Assembly: GCA_937868185.1 (NCBI GenBank)
Contig: CALMMG010000133.1
Coordinates: forward strand, 1 to 53,192
Direction: 5' to 3'
Source of the DNA: an uncultured Pseudomonadota bacterium
GTDB lineage: Bacteria > Desulfobacterota > Desulfobulbia > Desulfobulbales > Desulfurivibrionaceae
DNA: 53,192 bases
Position 1 is the stretch's first letter. Each line of letters opens with the position of its first letter. Both the position numbers and the translations under genes were made by a program. Shown one piece after another: positions 41,683 through 50,249 of the stretch. The notes under the pieces are model-generated. The model saw nothing but the letters and a program-made list of their open reading frames with translations. It was not told the origin of the DNA and ran no database searches.

Positions 41683-43968
41683 ATGAAATTCCGGCTTATC
41701 TTTCTTGCCCTTGGGCTCCTTGCCCTCGCCGCCACCATCACCGGTGGAGTCGTATATTTCCAGACGGTCAGCACCCTGGTCCATGAACAGGCGCAGAAGA
41801 CAGCCCAGGATAGCAGCGAACACCTCGACAAGGGCATTTCCTCAATGCTCAAAACCGACCAAAAGGCCGTGGCGGTTCTGGCCGATATGTGGTCGGTTCA
41901 GAATTTTTTCAACAAGCAAACCCCGGAGAACTTGGCGGAAGTACGATTCGCGCTGGATGATTTTCGAGAAGCGTACAACGCCACCCGTTGCTGCCTTCTC
42001 GACCGCAACGGGCTTGTTATCGCCGCCAGCGCCGACAATAAATCCCCTGTCCAGATTGGCGATGACTACTCTAAGCGTCCTTTTTTCCTGAAGGCGCGGG
42101 AAGGAGAACCCTCCACTTCCCTGGCTCAAGGGGCTACGAGCAAGGAACCGGCCATCAATCTGAGCCAACCGATTTTCTCCGAAAAGACATTGATGGGCGT
42201 CGCTCTCCTTACCGTGCCGCTGGCTGATCTTGAGGAATTATTCGCCCATTCCACCGCAATCGTCGCCCTGACCGACGAACACAACCTCATTTTTGCCACC
42301 AACAAAAATGAATGGCTCTTCAAGGTGCTGGGGACCAGCACACCGGAAGCGCTCGTTGATCTTGCCGAAAACAAACTGCTTAAAAACGAAAGGCCCAGCC
42401 AACTTCCCATAACCATTGATGAGGCCAAGGGCACAGCCCACTTCCCCGATGGCAGGGGATATCTTTTTTCCCGTTCCCCGCTCTCAAACGCGCCGGGCTG
42501 GCAGATCAACTATTTTCAGGAAGATGTCCAGATTGAGGCCCGACTTTACCTGGCCCTGTTCGGCAAGGCCGGCATGCTTCTGGCCGGGATGACCCTTTTT
42601 GTCCTCGGAGCACTAGGCTATCTTTACCGACTGACGGGAGTGTTTTTGCGGCAGCGGGAGCAGGCGGAAACGAAGGCCGAGTCAGCCCATCTTTTTCTCT
42701 CCCAAATTCTGGATGTCGCCGCCGACGGCATGCGGGTTATAGACACGAATTTCACCGTGGTGCAGACCAACCAGACCTTTATCACCATGGCGGGGATGGA
42801 GGAAAAAGATATCCTGGGCAAGAAATGCCATGAGGTGTTCTGGGGCCCTCGCTGCAACACCGAAGGCTGCACGCTGCGGCAGATACTGGCTGGCAAAAAA
42901 CGATTTGAATATGAATCCGTCAAGGAAAGTCCGGCCGGGGAGATCATAAACTGCTGGGTTATCGCAGTCCCCCTCTACGACTCGTCCGGCACACTCATCG
43001 GCATCCTGGAAAGCCATCGGGATATCACGGAACGGATTGAAAACGCGATTGCCAAGGAAAAGGCCTTTACCGAGGCGAAGACGCTTGCCGAAAAACTGGC
43101 CGCAAGCAACGAGGCGCTGCACCGCCAGCAGCAGGAACTTGCCCTGGCCCACGACACCCTCAAGCAGAGCCAGGCCCAGATCCTGCAACAGGAAAAGATG
43201 GCCTCGGTGGGGCAGCTGGCTGCGGGAGTAGCCCATGAGATCAACAACCCCATGGGCTTTATTGCCAGCAATCTGAGCTCCCTGGCAAAATACCTGGAGC
43301 GCCTCAGCGAATTTATCCGGGCCCTTGAAAAGAAGCTCCCCTCGGATACCCCGGACGAAGAGCTTGCCGCCCTGCGGAAAAAGCTCAAAATTGATTACAT
43401 CCTGGAAGACTCCCAGCATCTGGTGGCAGAATCCCTGGACGGCGCGGATCGGGTCAAAAAAATCGTCCAGGGGCTCAAGAATTTCTCCCGAATCGATCAG
43501 GCCGAGCGGTTGCCCAGCGATATCAACGAGTGCCTGGACACCACCCTCAACATTATCTGGAACGAACTGAAATACAAATGCGAGGTGAAGAAGGAATACG
43601 GGGAGCTGCCTCTCACCGTGTGCAATCCGCAGCAGCTCAACCAGATGTTCATGAATCTGCTGGTCAACGCGGCCCAGGCCATTGAAACCAGGGGAGAGAT
43701 CCGGATCAAGACCTGGGGTGACCAGGATTGGATCTACACCAGCATCAGCGATACCGGCAGCGGGATTCCCCAGGACAAGATCAAGCGGATCTTCGAGCCG
43801 TTCTACACCAGCAAAGAGGTGGGCAAGGGCACGGGGTTAGGGCTGAGCATTGTCTACGATATCGTGGTCAAGAACCACCACGGCGATATCCAGGTGGAAA
43901 GCGTTGAGGGCCAGGGGACAACCTTTACGGTCAAGATTCCGGTGATCGCCACGCTGCCTCCGGCCTAA
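41683..43968 (+). CDS. Membrane histidine kinase with Cache-like sensor (kinase copy 1)
   Basis: A 761-residue kinase. TM1 is at about 1-25. A large periplasmic sensor (about 30-285) has double-Cache features (LLDRNGLVIAAS, YSKRPFFLKA, INLSQPIF). TM2 is at about 290-315, a PAS at about 335-445 and a coiled coil at about 450-500. The kinase core has H-box [12 protein letters not shown] and G2 GKGTGLGL. From 43133 on, the DNA is identical to that of the next kinase gene, as far as compared by eye. ATG 41683 is chosen as the start nearest TM1. It is divergent from the ethylene-type kinase across a 229-bp gap. The ligand is likely a small organic acid or similar (family knowledge). Confidence 0.87.
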   Translation: MKFRLIFLALGLLALAATITGGVVYFQTVSTLVHEQAQKTAQDSSEHLDKGISSMLKTDQKAVAVLADMWSVQNFFNKQTPENLAEVRFALDDFREAYNATRCCLLDRNGLVIAASADNKSPVQIGDDYSKRPFFLKAREGEPSTSLAQGATSKEPAINLSQPIFSEKTLMGVALLTVPLADLEELFAHSTAIVALTDEHNLIFATNKNEWLFKVLGTSTPEALVDLAENKLLKNERPSQLPITIDEAKGTAHFPDGRGYLFSRSPLSNAPGWQINYFQEDVQIEARLYLALFGKAGMLLAGMTLFVLGALGYLYRLTGVFLRQREQAETKAESAHLFLSQILDVAADGMRVIDTNFTVVQTNQTFITMAGMEEKDILGKKCHEVFWGPRCNTEGCTLRQILAGKKRFEYESVKESPAGEIINCWVIAVPLYDSSGTLIGILESHRDITERIENAIAKEKAFTEAKTLAEKLAASNEALHRQQQELALAHDTLKQSQAQILQQEKMASVGQLAAGVAHEINNPMGFIASNLSSLAKYLERLSEFIRALEKKLPSDTPDEELAALRKKLKIDYILEDSQHLVAESLDGADRVKKIVQGLKNFSRIDQAERLPSDINECLDTTLNIIWNELKYKCEVKKEYGELPLTVCNPQQLNQMFMNLLVNAAQAIETRGEIRIKTWGDQDWIYTSISDTGSGIPQDKIKRIFEPFYTSKEVGKGTGLGLSIVYDIVVKNHHGDIQVESVEGQGTTFTVKIPVIATLPPA
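43133..43962 (+). repeat. 830-bp direct repeat, copy 1 (kinase module)
   Basis: Covers the end of the coiled coil, the H-box and the whole ATPase domain of the first kinase. Copy 2 lies exactly 1992 bp downstream. The boundaries are sharp: the sequences differ at once at 43132/45124 and 43963/45955. Confidence 0.9.
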
Positions 43969-44172
43969 TTAGCCTGGCACAGAAGCCGCCTTCCTGCGCT
44001 CCAGGCTGATGCGGCAGCCTACCTCCGCCACCATTTTCCATCCCCCCCCTGAAGGGGTCGTACTGTCCCTCCTCCCCTTGCCCCAGCCTTCTTTTTGTTT
44101 GTGTAAACAGACAGCAAAATGCTACCTTTTTAAAAAAGCCCGGCCACAAAAGGTGGCAAGGAGAAACCATTG

Positions 44173-45987
44173 GTGCACCAAAACAGCCGCACAATTTCAT
44201 TCCACCGCCATGTTGTTGGAGGGCTGATTGCTTGGACAGGGATCGTTTTTTCCTTGCTCACCTGGGCGCTGTATCTCCAGCTGTACGTCACCCCACGAGA
44301 ATATGCCGAGGTAGAAGCCCGCGCTTATTATAAGCGCGACTTGAGTTTTCGCCTGTGGGCAGCTTCCCATGGCGGGGTCTATGTGCCCATTAACGAGAAA
44401 ACGCCTCCCAACCCTTACCTTGCCCATATTCCTGAACGGGATCTTATCACGCCTTCCGGTCGTCACTTGACCTTGATGAACCCCGCCTACATCATGCGAC
44501 AACTCTATGAGGAGCATGCAGAAGGTTACGGCATGCATGGCCGACTCACCAGCCTTAACCCGCTTCGTGAGGAAAACGCGCCGGATCCTTGGGAAAAGAA
44601 AGCGCTTCTTGCGCTGGAGCAGGGGCATGCGGAGGTAAAGGAATTCGTGGAATCGAATGGGGCCCTGCTGCTCCGCATGATGCAACCCCTGATCACGAAA
44701 AAGGGGTGTCTCAAATGCCACGCCCACCAAGGATACAAGGAAGATGATCTGCGGGGAGGGGTGAGTATTACCCTGCCACTTGCCTCTTTTGTGGATCGGG
44801 AAAAAAGGAAAACCTTTCCCGTGTTGTTTTCCTATGGCGCCTTGTGGCTCCTGGGTCTTTCCGGCATCTGGCTGTGGACCCGTCGCCTTCAGAGTCGTAT
44901 TCAGGAACGGGATTTGGCAGAGCAACAACTCCACGAATACCGAGACAACCTCGAACACCTTGTTGCCACAAGAACCACGGAGTTGGAGTCCGTAAACAGC
45001 AAACTATTGAGTGAAGTGCAGGAGCGCAAAGCAGCCCAGACCGCGTTGGATGAGGCCCTGACCCAGGCACAGCATCTTGCCAAAGAGCTTCGGGAGAAAA
45101 ATGCTGACATCAACCGAAGCCACAAGGAACTTGCCCTGGCCCACGACACCCTCAAGCAGAGCCAGGCCCAGATCCTGCAACAGGAAAAGATGGCCTCGGT
45201 GGGGCAGCTGGCTGCGGGAGTAGCCCATGAGATCAACAACCCCATGGGCTTTATTGCCAGCAATCTGAGCTCCCTGGCAAAATACCTGGAGCGCCTCAGC
45301 GAATTTATCCGGGCCCTTGAAAAGAAGCTCCCCTCGGATACCCCGGACGAAGAGCTTGCCGCCCTGCGGAAAAAGCTCAAAATTGATTACATCCTGGAAG
45401 ACTCCCAGCATCTGGTGGCAGAATCCCTGGACGGCGCGGATCGGGTCAAAAAAATCGTCCAGGGGCTCAAGAATTTCTCCCGAATCGATCAGGCCGAGCG
45501 GTTGCCCAGCGATATCAACGAGTGCCTGGACACCACCCTCAACATTATCTGGAACGAACTGAAATACAAATGCGAGGTGAAGAAGGAATACGGGGAGCTG
45601 CCTCTCACCGTGTGCAATCCGCAGCAGCTCAACCAGATGTTCATGAATCTGCTGGTCAACGCGGCCCAGGCCATTGAAACCAGGGGAGAGATCCGGATCA
45701 AGACCTGGGGTGACCAGGATTGGATCTACACCAGCATCAGCGATACCGGCAGCGGGATTCCCCAGGACAAGATCAAGCGGATCTTCGAGCCGTTCTACAC
45801 CAGCAAAGAGGTGGGCAAGGGCACGGGGTTAGGGCTGAGCATTGTCTACGATATCGTGGTCAAGAACCACCACGGCGATATCCAGGTGGAAAGCGTTGAG
45901 GGCCAGGGGACAACCTTTACGGTCAAGATTCCGGTGATCGCCACGCTGCCTCCGACCCAAGAGTCCGCTAGGAAAATTCCGAATTGA
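44173..45987 (+). CDS. Membrane histidine kinase with DUF3365 (CxxCH) haem sensor (kinase copy 2)
   Basis: A 604-residue kinase. TM1 is at about 16-38. A periplasmic DUF3365/Tll0287-like domain (about 40-205) has a c-type haem motif CLKCH (Cys179, Cys182, His183). TM2 is at about 210-232, then a coiled coil, then a kinase core identical to that of the preceding gene. The haem suggests redox, oxygen or NO sensing (inference). Start GTG 44173 is used; a TTG one codon earlier is equally possible, both served by AAGGAG. The C-terminal tail differs from copy 1 by nine extra residues. A 204-bp gap separates the two genes. Confidence 0.88.
   Translation: MHQNSRTISFHRHVVGGLIAWTGIVFSLLTWALYLQLYVTPREYAEVEARAYYKRDLSFRLWAASHGGVYVPINEKTPPNPYLAHIPERDLITPSGRHLTLMNPAYIMRQLYEEHAEGYGMHGRLTSLNPLREENAPDPWEKKALLALEQGHAEVKEFVESNGALLLRMMQPLITKKGCLKCHAHQGYKEDDLRGGVSITLPLASFVDREKRKTFPVLFSYGALWLLGLSGIWLWTRRLQSRIQERDLAEQQLHEYRDNLEHLVATRTTELESVNSKLLSEVQERKAAQTALDEALTQAQHLAKELREKNADINRSHKELALAHDTLKQSQAQILQQEKMASVGQLAAGVAHEINNPMGFIASNLSSLAKYLERLSEFIRALEKKLPSDTPDEELAALRKKLKIDYILEDSQHLVAESLDGADRVKKIVQGLKNFSRIDQAERLPSDINECLDTTLNIIWNELKYKCEVKKEYGELPLTVCNPQQLNQMFMNLLVNAAQAIETRGEIRIKTWGDQDWIYTSISDTGSGIPQDKIKRIFEPFYTSKEVGKGTGLGLSIVYDIVVKNHHGDIQVESVEGQGTTFTVKIPVIATLPPTQESARKIPN
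45125..45954 (+). repeat. 830-bp direct repeat, copy 2 (kinase module)
   Basis: Same sequence as 43133-43962, offset 1992 bp, in the same frame of its kinase gene. No mismatch seen in the lines compared, and the reading frames on both strands agree. Confidence 0.9.
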
Positions 45988-46077
45988 CCAGAGCGCCAAA
46001 CTTTTCGGCAGCGCCAAGAAAGTGTAAGTTCAGAAGCGCCGCTTTGCTGCTGCCGCAGATGCGGTGCTAGTGAACGA

Positions 46078-46842
46078 TTACAGCGGTACCAACTCCACCT
46101 CGCCCCAAGCGCCCAACTCCTCGCCCCGAATGATGACTACGCCCAAAACCCCGGGCACGGTTGGCGCCTTGGCCAGGGCCACCTCAAGGCTCTGCCCCGG
46201 CTGCACCGCGTTGCCGACCAGGGTGGCCACCGCATCGGCCAGGGCGGTATCCTTGGCCAGCACCGTTACGGCGTCTGCTTCACCCAGACTCAGGGAATGG
46301 CCCACGGTGCCGGATGAGGTGCAGATGCCGAGGGGCATGAGGCTGGCTGGAATCTTCAACCCCACCCGATTACTGTGCGGCGAGATCCCAGCAAAAATGC
46401 CGACCACGCTCTCCTGGTTGCGGCAAAAATAGATATCCCCCCCGTTTTCCACCACCACCTCGCCTGCGCCCGCAGCCAAAAGAGCCAGCCCGACATACTC
46501 GGCCATGGCCCCAGCCACTGCAGCCATGGGCCCAACCGCCGCCGCGATTCCTGCGGCGAGCATGGCCTTGACAATGGGCGGAGCGGTGGGATCGGTGGGC
46601 AGGGGGACAAGGGAGGTAGCAAATTCAGGATAGCGGGCAATGTAGCCCTCCAGCTGGCTGCGGTATTGAAACACCGCCGCGCTGGCCTCGTGATGCAGCT
46701 CTTTTCCGGCAAGGATCTGCAGGTCCGTTTCCCTGATTCGCACCTCGAAGCTGACCAGCTCGCCATGCTCGACACGGTTCCGGTAGGTTCTCTTGCGGTA
46801 GGAACAGGGGTCCGGAAGCTTTTTTTTTCTTTTGACGGTCAC
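46078..46842 (-). CDS. UPF0280 (ApbE-related) family protein
   Basis: A protein of about 254 residues with the features of UPF0280: a basic N-terminus, YRKRTYRNRV, a Gly/Ala-rich central helix (AAGIAAAVGPMAAVAGAMAEYVG), and VVENGGDIYF and CTSSGTVGHSLS. The last two resemble FAD/flavin-handling blocks of ApbE. UPF0280 genes occur in anaerobes and methanogens, but the reaction is not established. A GTG at 46842 is chosen, giving the normal family length. It has no good Shine-Dalgarno, so the exact start is uncertain. It is divergent from the glycosyltransferase pair. Confidence 0.78.
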   Translation of the reverse strand: MTVKRKKKLPDPCSYRKRTYRNRVEHGELVSFEVRIRETDLQILAGKELHHEASAAVFQYRSQLEGYIARYPEFATSLVPLPTDPTAPPIVKAMLAAGIAAAVGPMAAVAGAMAEYVGLALLAAGAGEVVVENGGDIYFCRNQESVVGIFAGISPHSNRVGLKIPASLMPLGICTSSGTVGHSLSLGEADAVTVLAKDTALADAVATLVGNAVQPGQSLEVALAKAPTVPGVLGVVIIRGEELGAWGEVELVPL

Positions 46843-46920
46843 GGCATGGCTGGTATGGTGTTGGGTTATTGGAGTAAGATCTTGGCGGCAGTATAGCGGA
46901 GAACAGGACGGGCGGCAAGG

Positions 46921-47550
46921 ATGGACAGAAACAGGCAGGCGCGGCTCATTCTTTTTACCCGGTATCCCGAGCCGGGCCGGACGAAAACCCGGCTGATTCC
47001 CGCCTTGGGAGCCCAGGGCGCGGCCGCGCTTCAACGGCGAATGAGTGAAGCGATTGTCAGCCACATGGTGCAGTTTGCCAGCCAATCTCCGGTGCGCCCG
47101 GAAATCCGCTATGCCGACGGGAACCAGCAGGCCATGGCGGATTGGTTTGCCAACGACATCCCCTGCCTGACCCAAGGCGAGGGAGACTTAGGCGACCGGT
47201 TGCACCGGGCCTTTGCCCAGGCCTTTAGCCAAGGCGCCGGGCCAGTGGTGGTGATTGGCGCCGATTGCCCCGGCCTTACCCCTGCCCTCTTTGCCCAAGC
47301 CTTTGCTGCCCTAGGCAGCCATGACCTGGTGCTCGGTCCGGCCATGGACGGGGGCTACTATCTTATTGGCCTCAAGCACCCTGCCCCTGCCCTTTTTTCG
47401 GAGATCCCCTGGGGCAGCGGAGAGGTGCTGACCACGACCCTGAAACAAGCGCAGACTCTCGCCCTTGCAACCCACCTTTTGGAACCTCTTGCCGATGTTG
47501 ACCGCCCGGAAGACCTGCGACATTTCCATCATTATCCCGACCCTCAATGA
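46921..47550 (+). CDS. DUF2064 / TIGR04282-type glycosyltransferase
   Basis: A 209-residue nucleotide-transferase-like protein. It starts with LILFTRYPEPGRTKTRLIPALG, the signature of rSAM/selenodomain-associated transferase 1, and has VVIGADCPGLTPAL and LGPAMDGGYYLIGL (metal- and NDP-sugar-binding regions). These are often annotated as arsenosugar biosynthesis glycosyltransferases because of synteny elsewhere; no arsenic gene is seen here. It overlaps the next transferase gene by 56 nt, so they act as a pair. Confidence 0.83.
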   Translation: MDRNRQARLILFTRYPEPGRTKTRLIPALGAQGAAALQRRMSEAIVSHMVQFASQSPVRPEIRYADGNQQAMADWFANDIPCLTQGEGDLGDRLHRAFAQAFSQGAGPVVVIGADCPGLTPALFAQAFAALGSHDLVLGPAMDGGYYLIGLKHPAPALFSEIPWGSGEVLTTTLKQAQTLALATHLLEPLADVDRPEDLRHFHHYPDPQ

Positions 47551-48220
47551 GGCGGAATGCATCGGCCAAACCGTGGCCGGATTGGTCGGACAGCTTGGGG
47601 TGGAGGTGATCGTGGCCGATGGCGGCAGCCATGACCAAACCGTGGCCACGGCCTTGGCAGCCGGGGCCACAGTGATCGACGCACCGCTGGGGCGAGGCAG
47701 CCAACAGAACGGAGGGGCGCGAGCGGCAAGAGGGAGGGTGCTGCTCTTTCTCCATGCCGACACCCTGCTGCCGGAGGGCTTTGCTGCGCACATCCGCGAA
47801 GCCCTTGCTCAGCCTGGCATCGTAGCCGGAGCCTTCCGCCTAGCCATTGGGGCCACAGGCTGGCGGTTCCGACTCCTTGAACGTTGCACCAATTGGCGGG
47901 CTACTTGGTTTGGGCTGCCCTATGGTGATCAAGCGCTGTTTCTCTCCGCCGCCCGGTTTCAGGCAATGGGAGGCTTTAAGGAGATTGCTCTGCTGGAAGA
48001 TCTTGAGTTGGTGTGTCGCTTGCGGAAAATGGGGAGAATCACCCTGCTTAAAGCTCCGGTCCTTACCTCACCCCGCCGGTGGCAACGGCTGGGCTTTGTG
48101 CGTACGACCGTTATCAATCAACTGATTGTGCTTGGTTTTTTTTGCGGGGCCAGTCCGAACCGGCTGGTCCGCTGGTATGTCGGAGACCGGAAGAACAATC
48201 CCAGGCTCCTTGGGAAGTAA
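47495..48220 (+). CDS. TIGR04283-type family 2 glycosyltransferase
   Basis: A 241-residue GT-A protein. It has SIIIPTLNEAECIGQTV at the start, VIVADGGSHDQT (DxD-like) and LLFLHADTLLPEGF, then GGFKEIALLEDLEL. This matches rSAM/selenodomain-associated transferase 2, the usual partner of the preceding gene. The acceptor is unknown. The ATG at 47495 has GGAAC upstream; a start ten codons earlier is possible. Its last 153 bp overlap the cvpA gene on the other strand. The C-terminal RLVRWYVGDR is typical of the family, so the end is real. Confidence 0.83.
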   Translation: MLTARKTCDISIIIPTLNEAECIGQTVAGLVGQLGVEVIVADGGSHDQTVATALAAGATVIDAPLGRGSQQNGGARAARGRVLLFLHADTLLPEGFAAHIREALAQPGIVAGAFRLAIGATGWRFRLLERCTNWRATWFGLPYGDQALFLSAARFQAMGGFKEIALLEDLELVCRLRKMGRITLLKAPVLTSPRRWQRLGFVRTTVINQLIVLGFFCGASPNRLVRWYVGDRKNNPRLLGK

Positions 48221-48700
48221 ATAGCGGTGCAGGTTTTGGTCCGGGACAAAGGAAAGCAGAAACCCGGAACTTTTAGTGAGATAGGGGGCGGCAAAGGAGC
48301 CGGTCATGAGCGGGTTGGAATCCGCCAGCAACCCGGACATCACCATAAAGAGAACGGAGGTAATCACCGCCGCCTTGACCAGACCGAACATCCCGCCCAT
48401 GAACCGATCAAACCAGCCGAGAAGTGAGAGGCTCATGACCTTTTTGAGCACAAAGCCCAGGGCCATGACCCCGAGAAAAACCGCAAGAAAAAGCAGGGCA
48501 TAGGTCACAAGAAAACAGAGCTGGGGCGAAGAGATCAGCGAAGAAAGACGCGGGCTGATCTGCTCATAATAGCGGCCGGCAAAGAGGTAGCCAAGGATGA
48601 GCGCGGCCAGGGAGGCCAGCTGCCGGACAAAGCCGATCCAGATGCCGCGGACAAGAAAGATGAGTATGATGGCGATGACACCAAAATCAATTGCAGTCAT
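48068..48700 (-). CDS. cvpA: CvpA family membrane protein
   Basis: A 210-residue protein with four membrane helices in the first 130 residues. It has DFGVIAIILIFLVRGIWIGFVRQLASL and GWFDRFMGGMFGLVKAAVI, which match CvpA/colicin V production proteins. Roles in envelope stress or purine-linked phenotypes have been reported, but the molecular function is unknown. The typical length is about 165, so the last about 45 residues are an extension read into the opposite strand of the glycosyltransferase gene. Start ATG 48700. Confidence 0.82.
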   Translation of the reverse strand: MTAIDFGVIAIILIFLVRGIWIGFVRQLASLAALILGYLFAGRYYEQISPRLSSLISSPQLCFLVTYALLFLAVFLGVMALGFVLKKVMSLSLLGWFDRFMGGMFGLVKAAVITSVLFMVMSGLLADSNPLMTGSFAAPYLTKSSGFLLSFVPDQNLHRYLLPKEPGIVLPVSDIPADQPVRTGPAKKTKHNQLIDNGRTHKAQPLPPAG

Positions 48701-48783
48701 GGTTGATCCCCTGGGACAAGAGTTTCTTACGGCTTACAAAAACTTGCGGCCGAGGGCAAGGATTTTTACAAAAGGAGAGCACA

Positions 48784-49545
48784 ATGGCGTTTGCCCAAGC
48801 CATTTTTGAAGAATGCTGGCCGCGCTGGCAGCAGCATTTTAGCCCCAAGACCCGCTTGCAGCTGCGGGCCGTGGTGCTTGAGGCCCTGTCCGACTGCCCG
48901 GACGCCGTGGCCAGCCGATATCTCAGCGCAGACGAGCTGGGTCAATGGTCCGGGTTTAGCCAGAAAAAGAGACGCACCGAATGGCTGGGCGGACGGCTCG
49001 CTGCCAAATGGGCGGCGGCGGAACTTCTCGGCGTGGCAGAGGCGGAGTGGCGAACCCTGGTGATCAAAACGGAAGAAGATGGCCGCCCCTATCTGACCGC
49101 CGCAACCAAGGCCATGGTCCCGTTCCTCTCCATCTCCCATAGCGGGGGGCTGGCCGCTGCCCTGGCGGCAAATCTCCCGTGCGGGCTTGATATCCAGCAA
49201 CCAGGGCCAAAGATCCATACCGTCAGACAACGCTTTGCCCGCCACGAAGAGACAGAGATCCTGAAGTCCTCTCTGCCGAAATCTTTTGCCGAAACGGACC
49301 GGCTCACCATGCTCTGGGCGGCCAAGGAGGCAGTACGCAAAACGGTTCGAACCAGCCCCCTGCTCGGGTTGCTGGAGACCAGACTGGTTACAGGGGCCGG
49401 AGGTGGAACTCCGCAAGAACCGTTGGTGCTGACTTTTACTTCGGGCAGAGAGCAGGATGGCTGCCCTTCCCTCATTTCCGTACTCTGCTTTTTTTCGGAC
49501 AATCTGGCCTGGGCCATGGCTTGTCTGCCTATAACCAAGGAGTAA
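48784..49545 (+). CDS. 4'-phosphopantetheinyl transferase family protein
   Basis: A 253-residue Sfp-type protein. The family motifs are present: FLSISHSGGLAAALAA, CGLDIQ (Mg-binding Asp) and LTMLWAAKEAVRK (W-x-x-KEA). It transfers phosphopantetheine from CoA to a carrier protein. The Gln after the Asp (GLDIQ) is a slight deviation from the usual GxDxE. ATG 48784 has AAAGGAGAG upstream. Only 3 bp separate it from the Crp/Fnr gene, so the two are co-transcribed. No fatty-acid or NRPS genes are nearby to name the acceptor. Confidence 0.84.
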   Translation: MAFAQAIFEECWPRWQQHFSPKTRLQLRAVVLEALSDCPDAVASRYLSADELGQWSGFSQKKRRTEWLGGRLAAKWAAAELLGVAEAEWRTLVIKTEEDGRPYLTAATKAMVPFLSISHSGGLAAALAANLPCGLDIQQPGPKIHTVRQRFARHEETEILKSSLPKSFAETDRLTMLWAAKEAVRKTVRTSPLLGLLETRLVTGAGGGTPQEPLVLTFTSGREQDGCPSLISVLCFFSDNLAWAMACLPITKE

Positions 49546-49548
49546 CCC

Positions 49549-50229
49549 ATGGAACTTATGTCTTTTCTCAAACAGGTCCCGCTTTTTGCCGGCCTGACCA
49601 GCGAGCAGTACGACGAGCTGGCCATGATCATCACCCTTCAGGATTATGGTCGCGGCCAGAGCATCTTTGCCGAAGGCGATCCGGGCACCGGGTTCTATGT
49701 GGTCATGGAGGGGTTGGTCAAGATCTACAAGCTGTCCATGGAGGGCAAGGAGCAGATCCTCCATATCTTCGGGCCTGGCGAGCCCTTTGCCGAGGCCGCC
49801 GTCTTTACCGGCTCGACCTTCCCGGCCCATGCCCTGGCCCTGGAGAAAAGCCGGACCATCTTCATCCCCCGCCGCGCCTTCATCGAGCTGATCCAGACCA
49901 ATCCGGCCTTGGCCATGAACATGCTGGCAGCCCTGTCCATGCGGCTGAAAAAGTTTGCCCATCTGATCGAGGATCTGTCGCTCAAGGAGGTCCCGGGCAG
50001 GGTGGCGGCCCATCTCCTCTTTCTCAGCAGCCAGCAGGGGGACAATGACACCGTCAAGCTCAACATCGGCAAGGCCCAACTGGCCAGCCTGCTGGGCACC
50101 ATCCCGGAAACCCTCTCCCGCATCCTGACCAAACTCGGAAAACAGGGATTGATCAGCAGCGAAGGGGCGCAGATCACCATTTTAGACCGCGACGGCCTGG
50201 AGGATCTGGCCATGGGGGAAAAACTTTAA
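49549..50229 (+). CDS. Crp/Fnr family transcriptional regulator
   Basis: A 226-residue regulator with a cyclic-nucleotide-binding fold (about 1-125, GQSIFAEGDPGTGFYVVMEGLVKIYK) and a winged helix-turn-helix (about 165-220, IGKAQLASLLGTIPETLSRIL). It lacks the N-terminal cysteines of FNR, so an iron-sulfur cluster is unlikely. The ETLSR recognition helix is FNR/DNR-like. Regulators of this type in anaerobes respond to NO, redox or haem. It is 3 bp after the PPTase gene and convergent with the RelA/SpoT homologue. Confidence 0.88.
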   Translation: MELMSFLKQVPLFAGLTSEQYDELAMIITLQDYGRGQSIFAEGDPGTGFYVVMEGLVKIYKLSMEGKEQILHIFGPGEPFAEAAVFTGSTFPAHALALEKSRTIFIPRRAFIELIQTNPALAMNMLAALSMRLKKFAHLIEDLSLKEVPGRVAAHLLFLSSQQGDNDTVKLNIGKAQLASLLGTIPETLSRILTKLGKQGLISSEGAQITILDRDGLEDLAMGEKL

Positions 50230-50249
50230 TCCATCGGCGATAACGGTTA

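Noticed and set aside
43133-45954. Interpretation of the 830-bp repeats as an IS element or transposon
   Set aside because: No terminal inverted repeats, no transposase and no target duplication. The repeat lies wholly within two kinase genes in frame.
46921-48220. Naming the glycosyltransferase pair as an arsenosugar pathway
   Set aside because: The names come from synteny in other genomes. No ArsS, ArsM or other arsenic gene is in this window.
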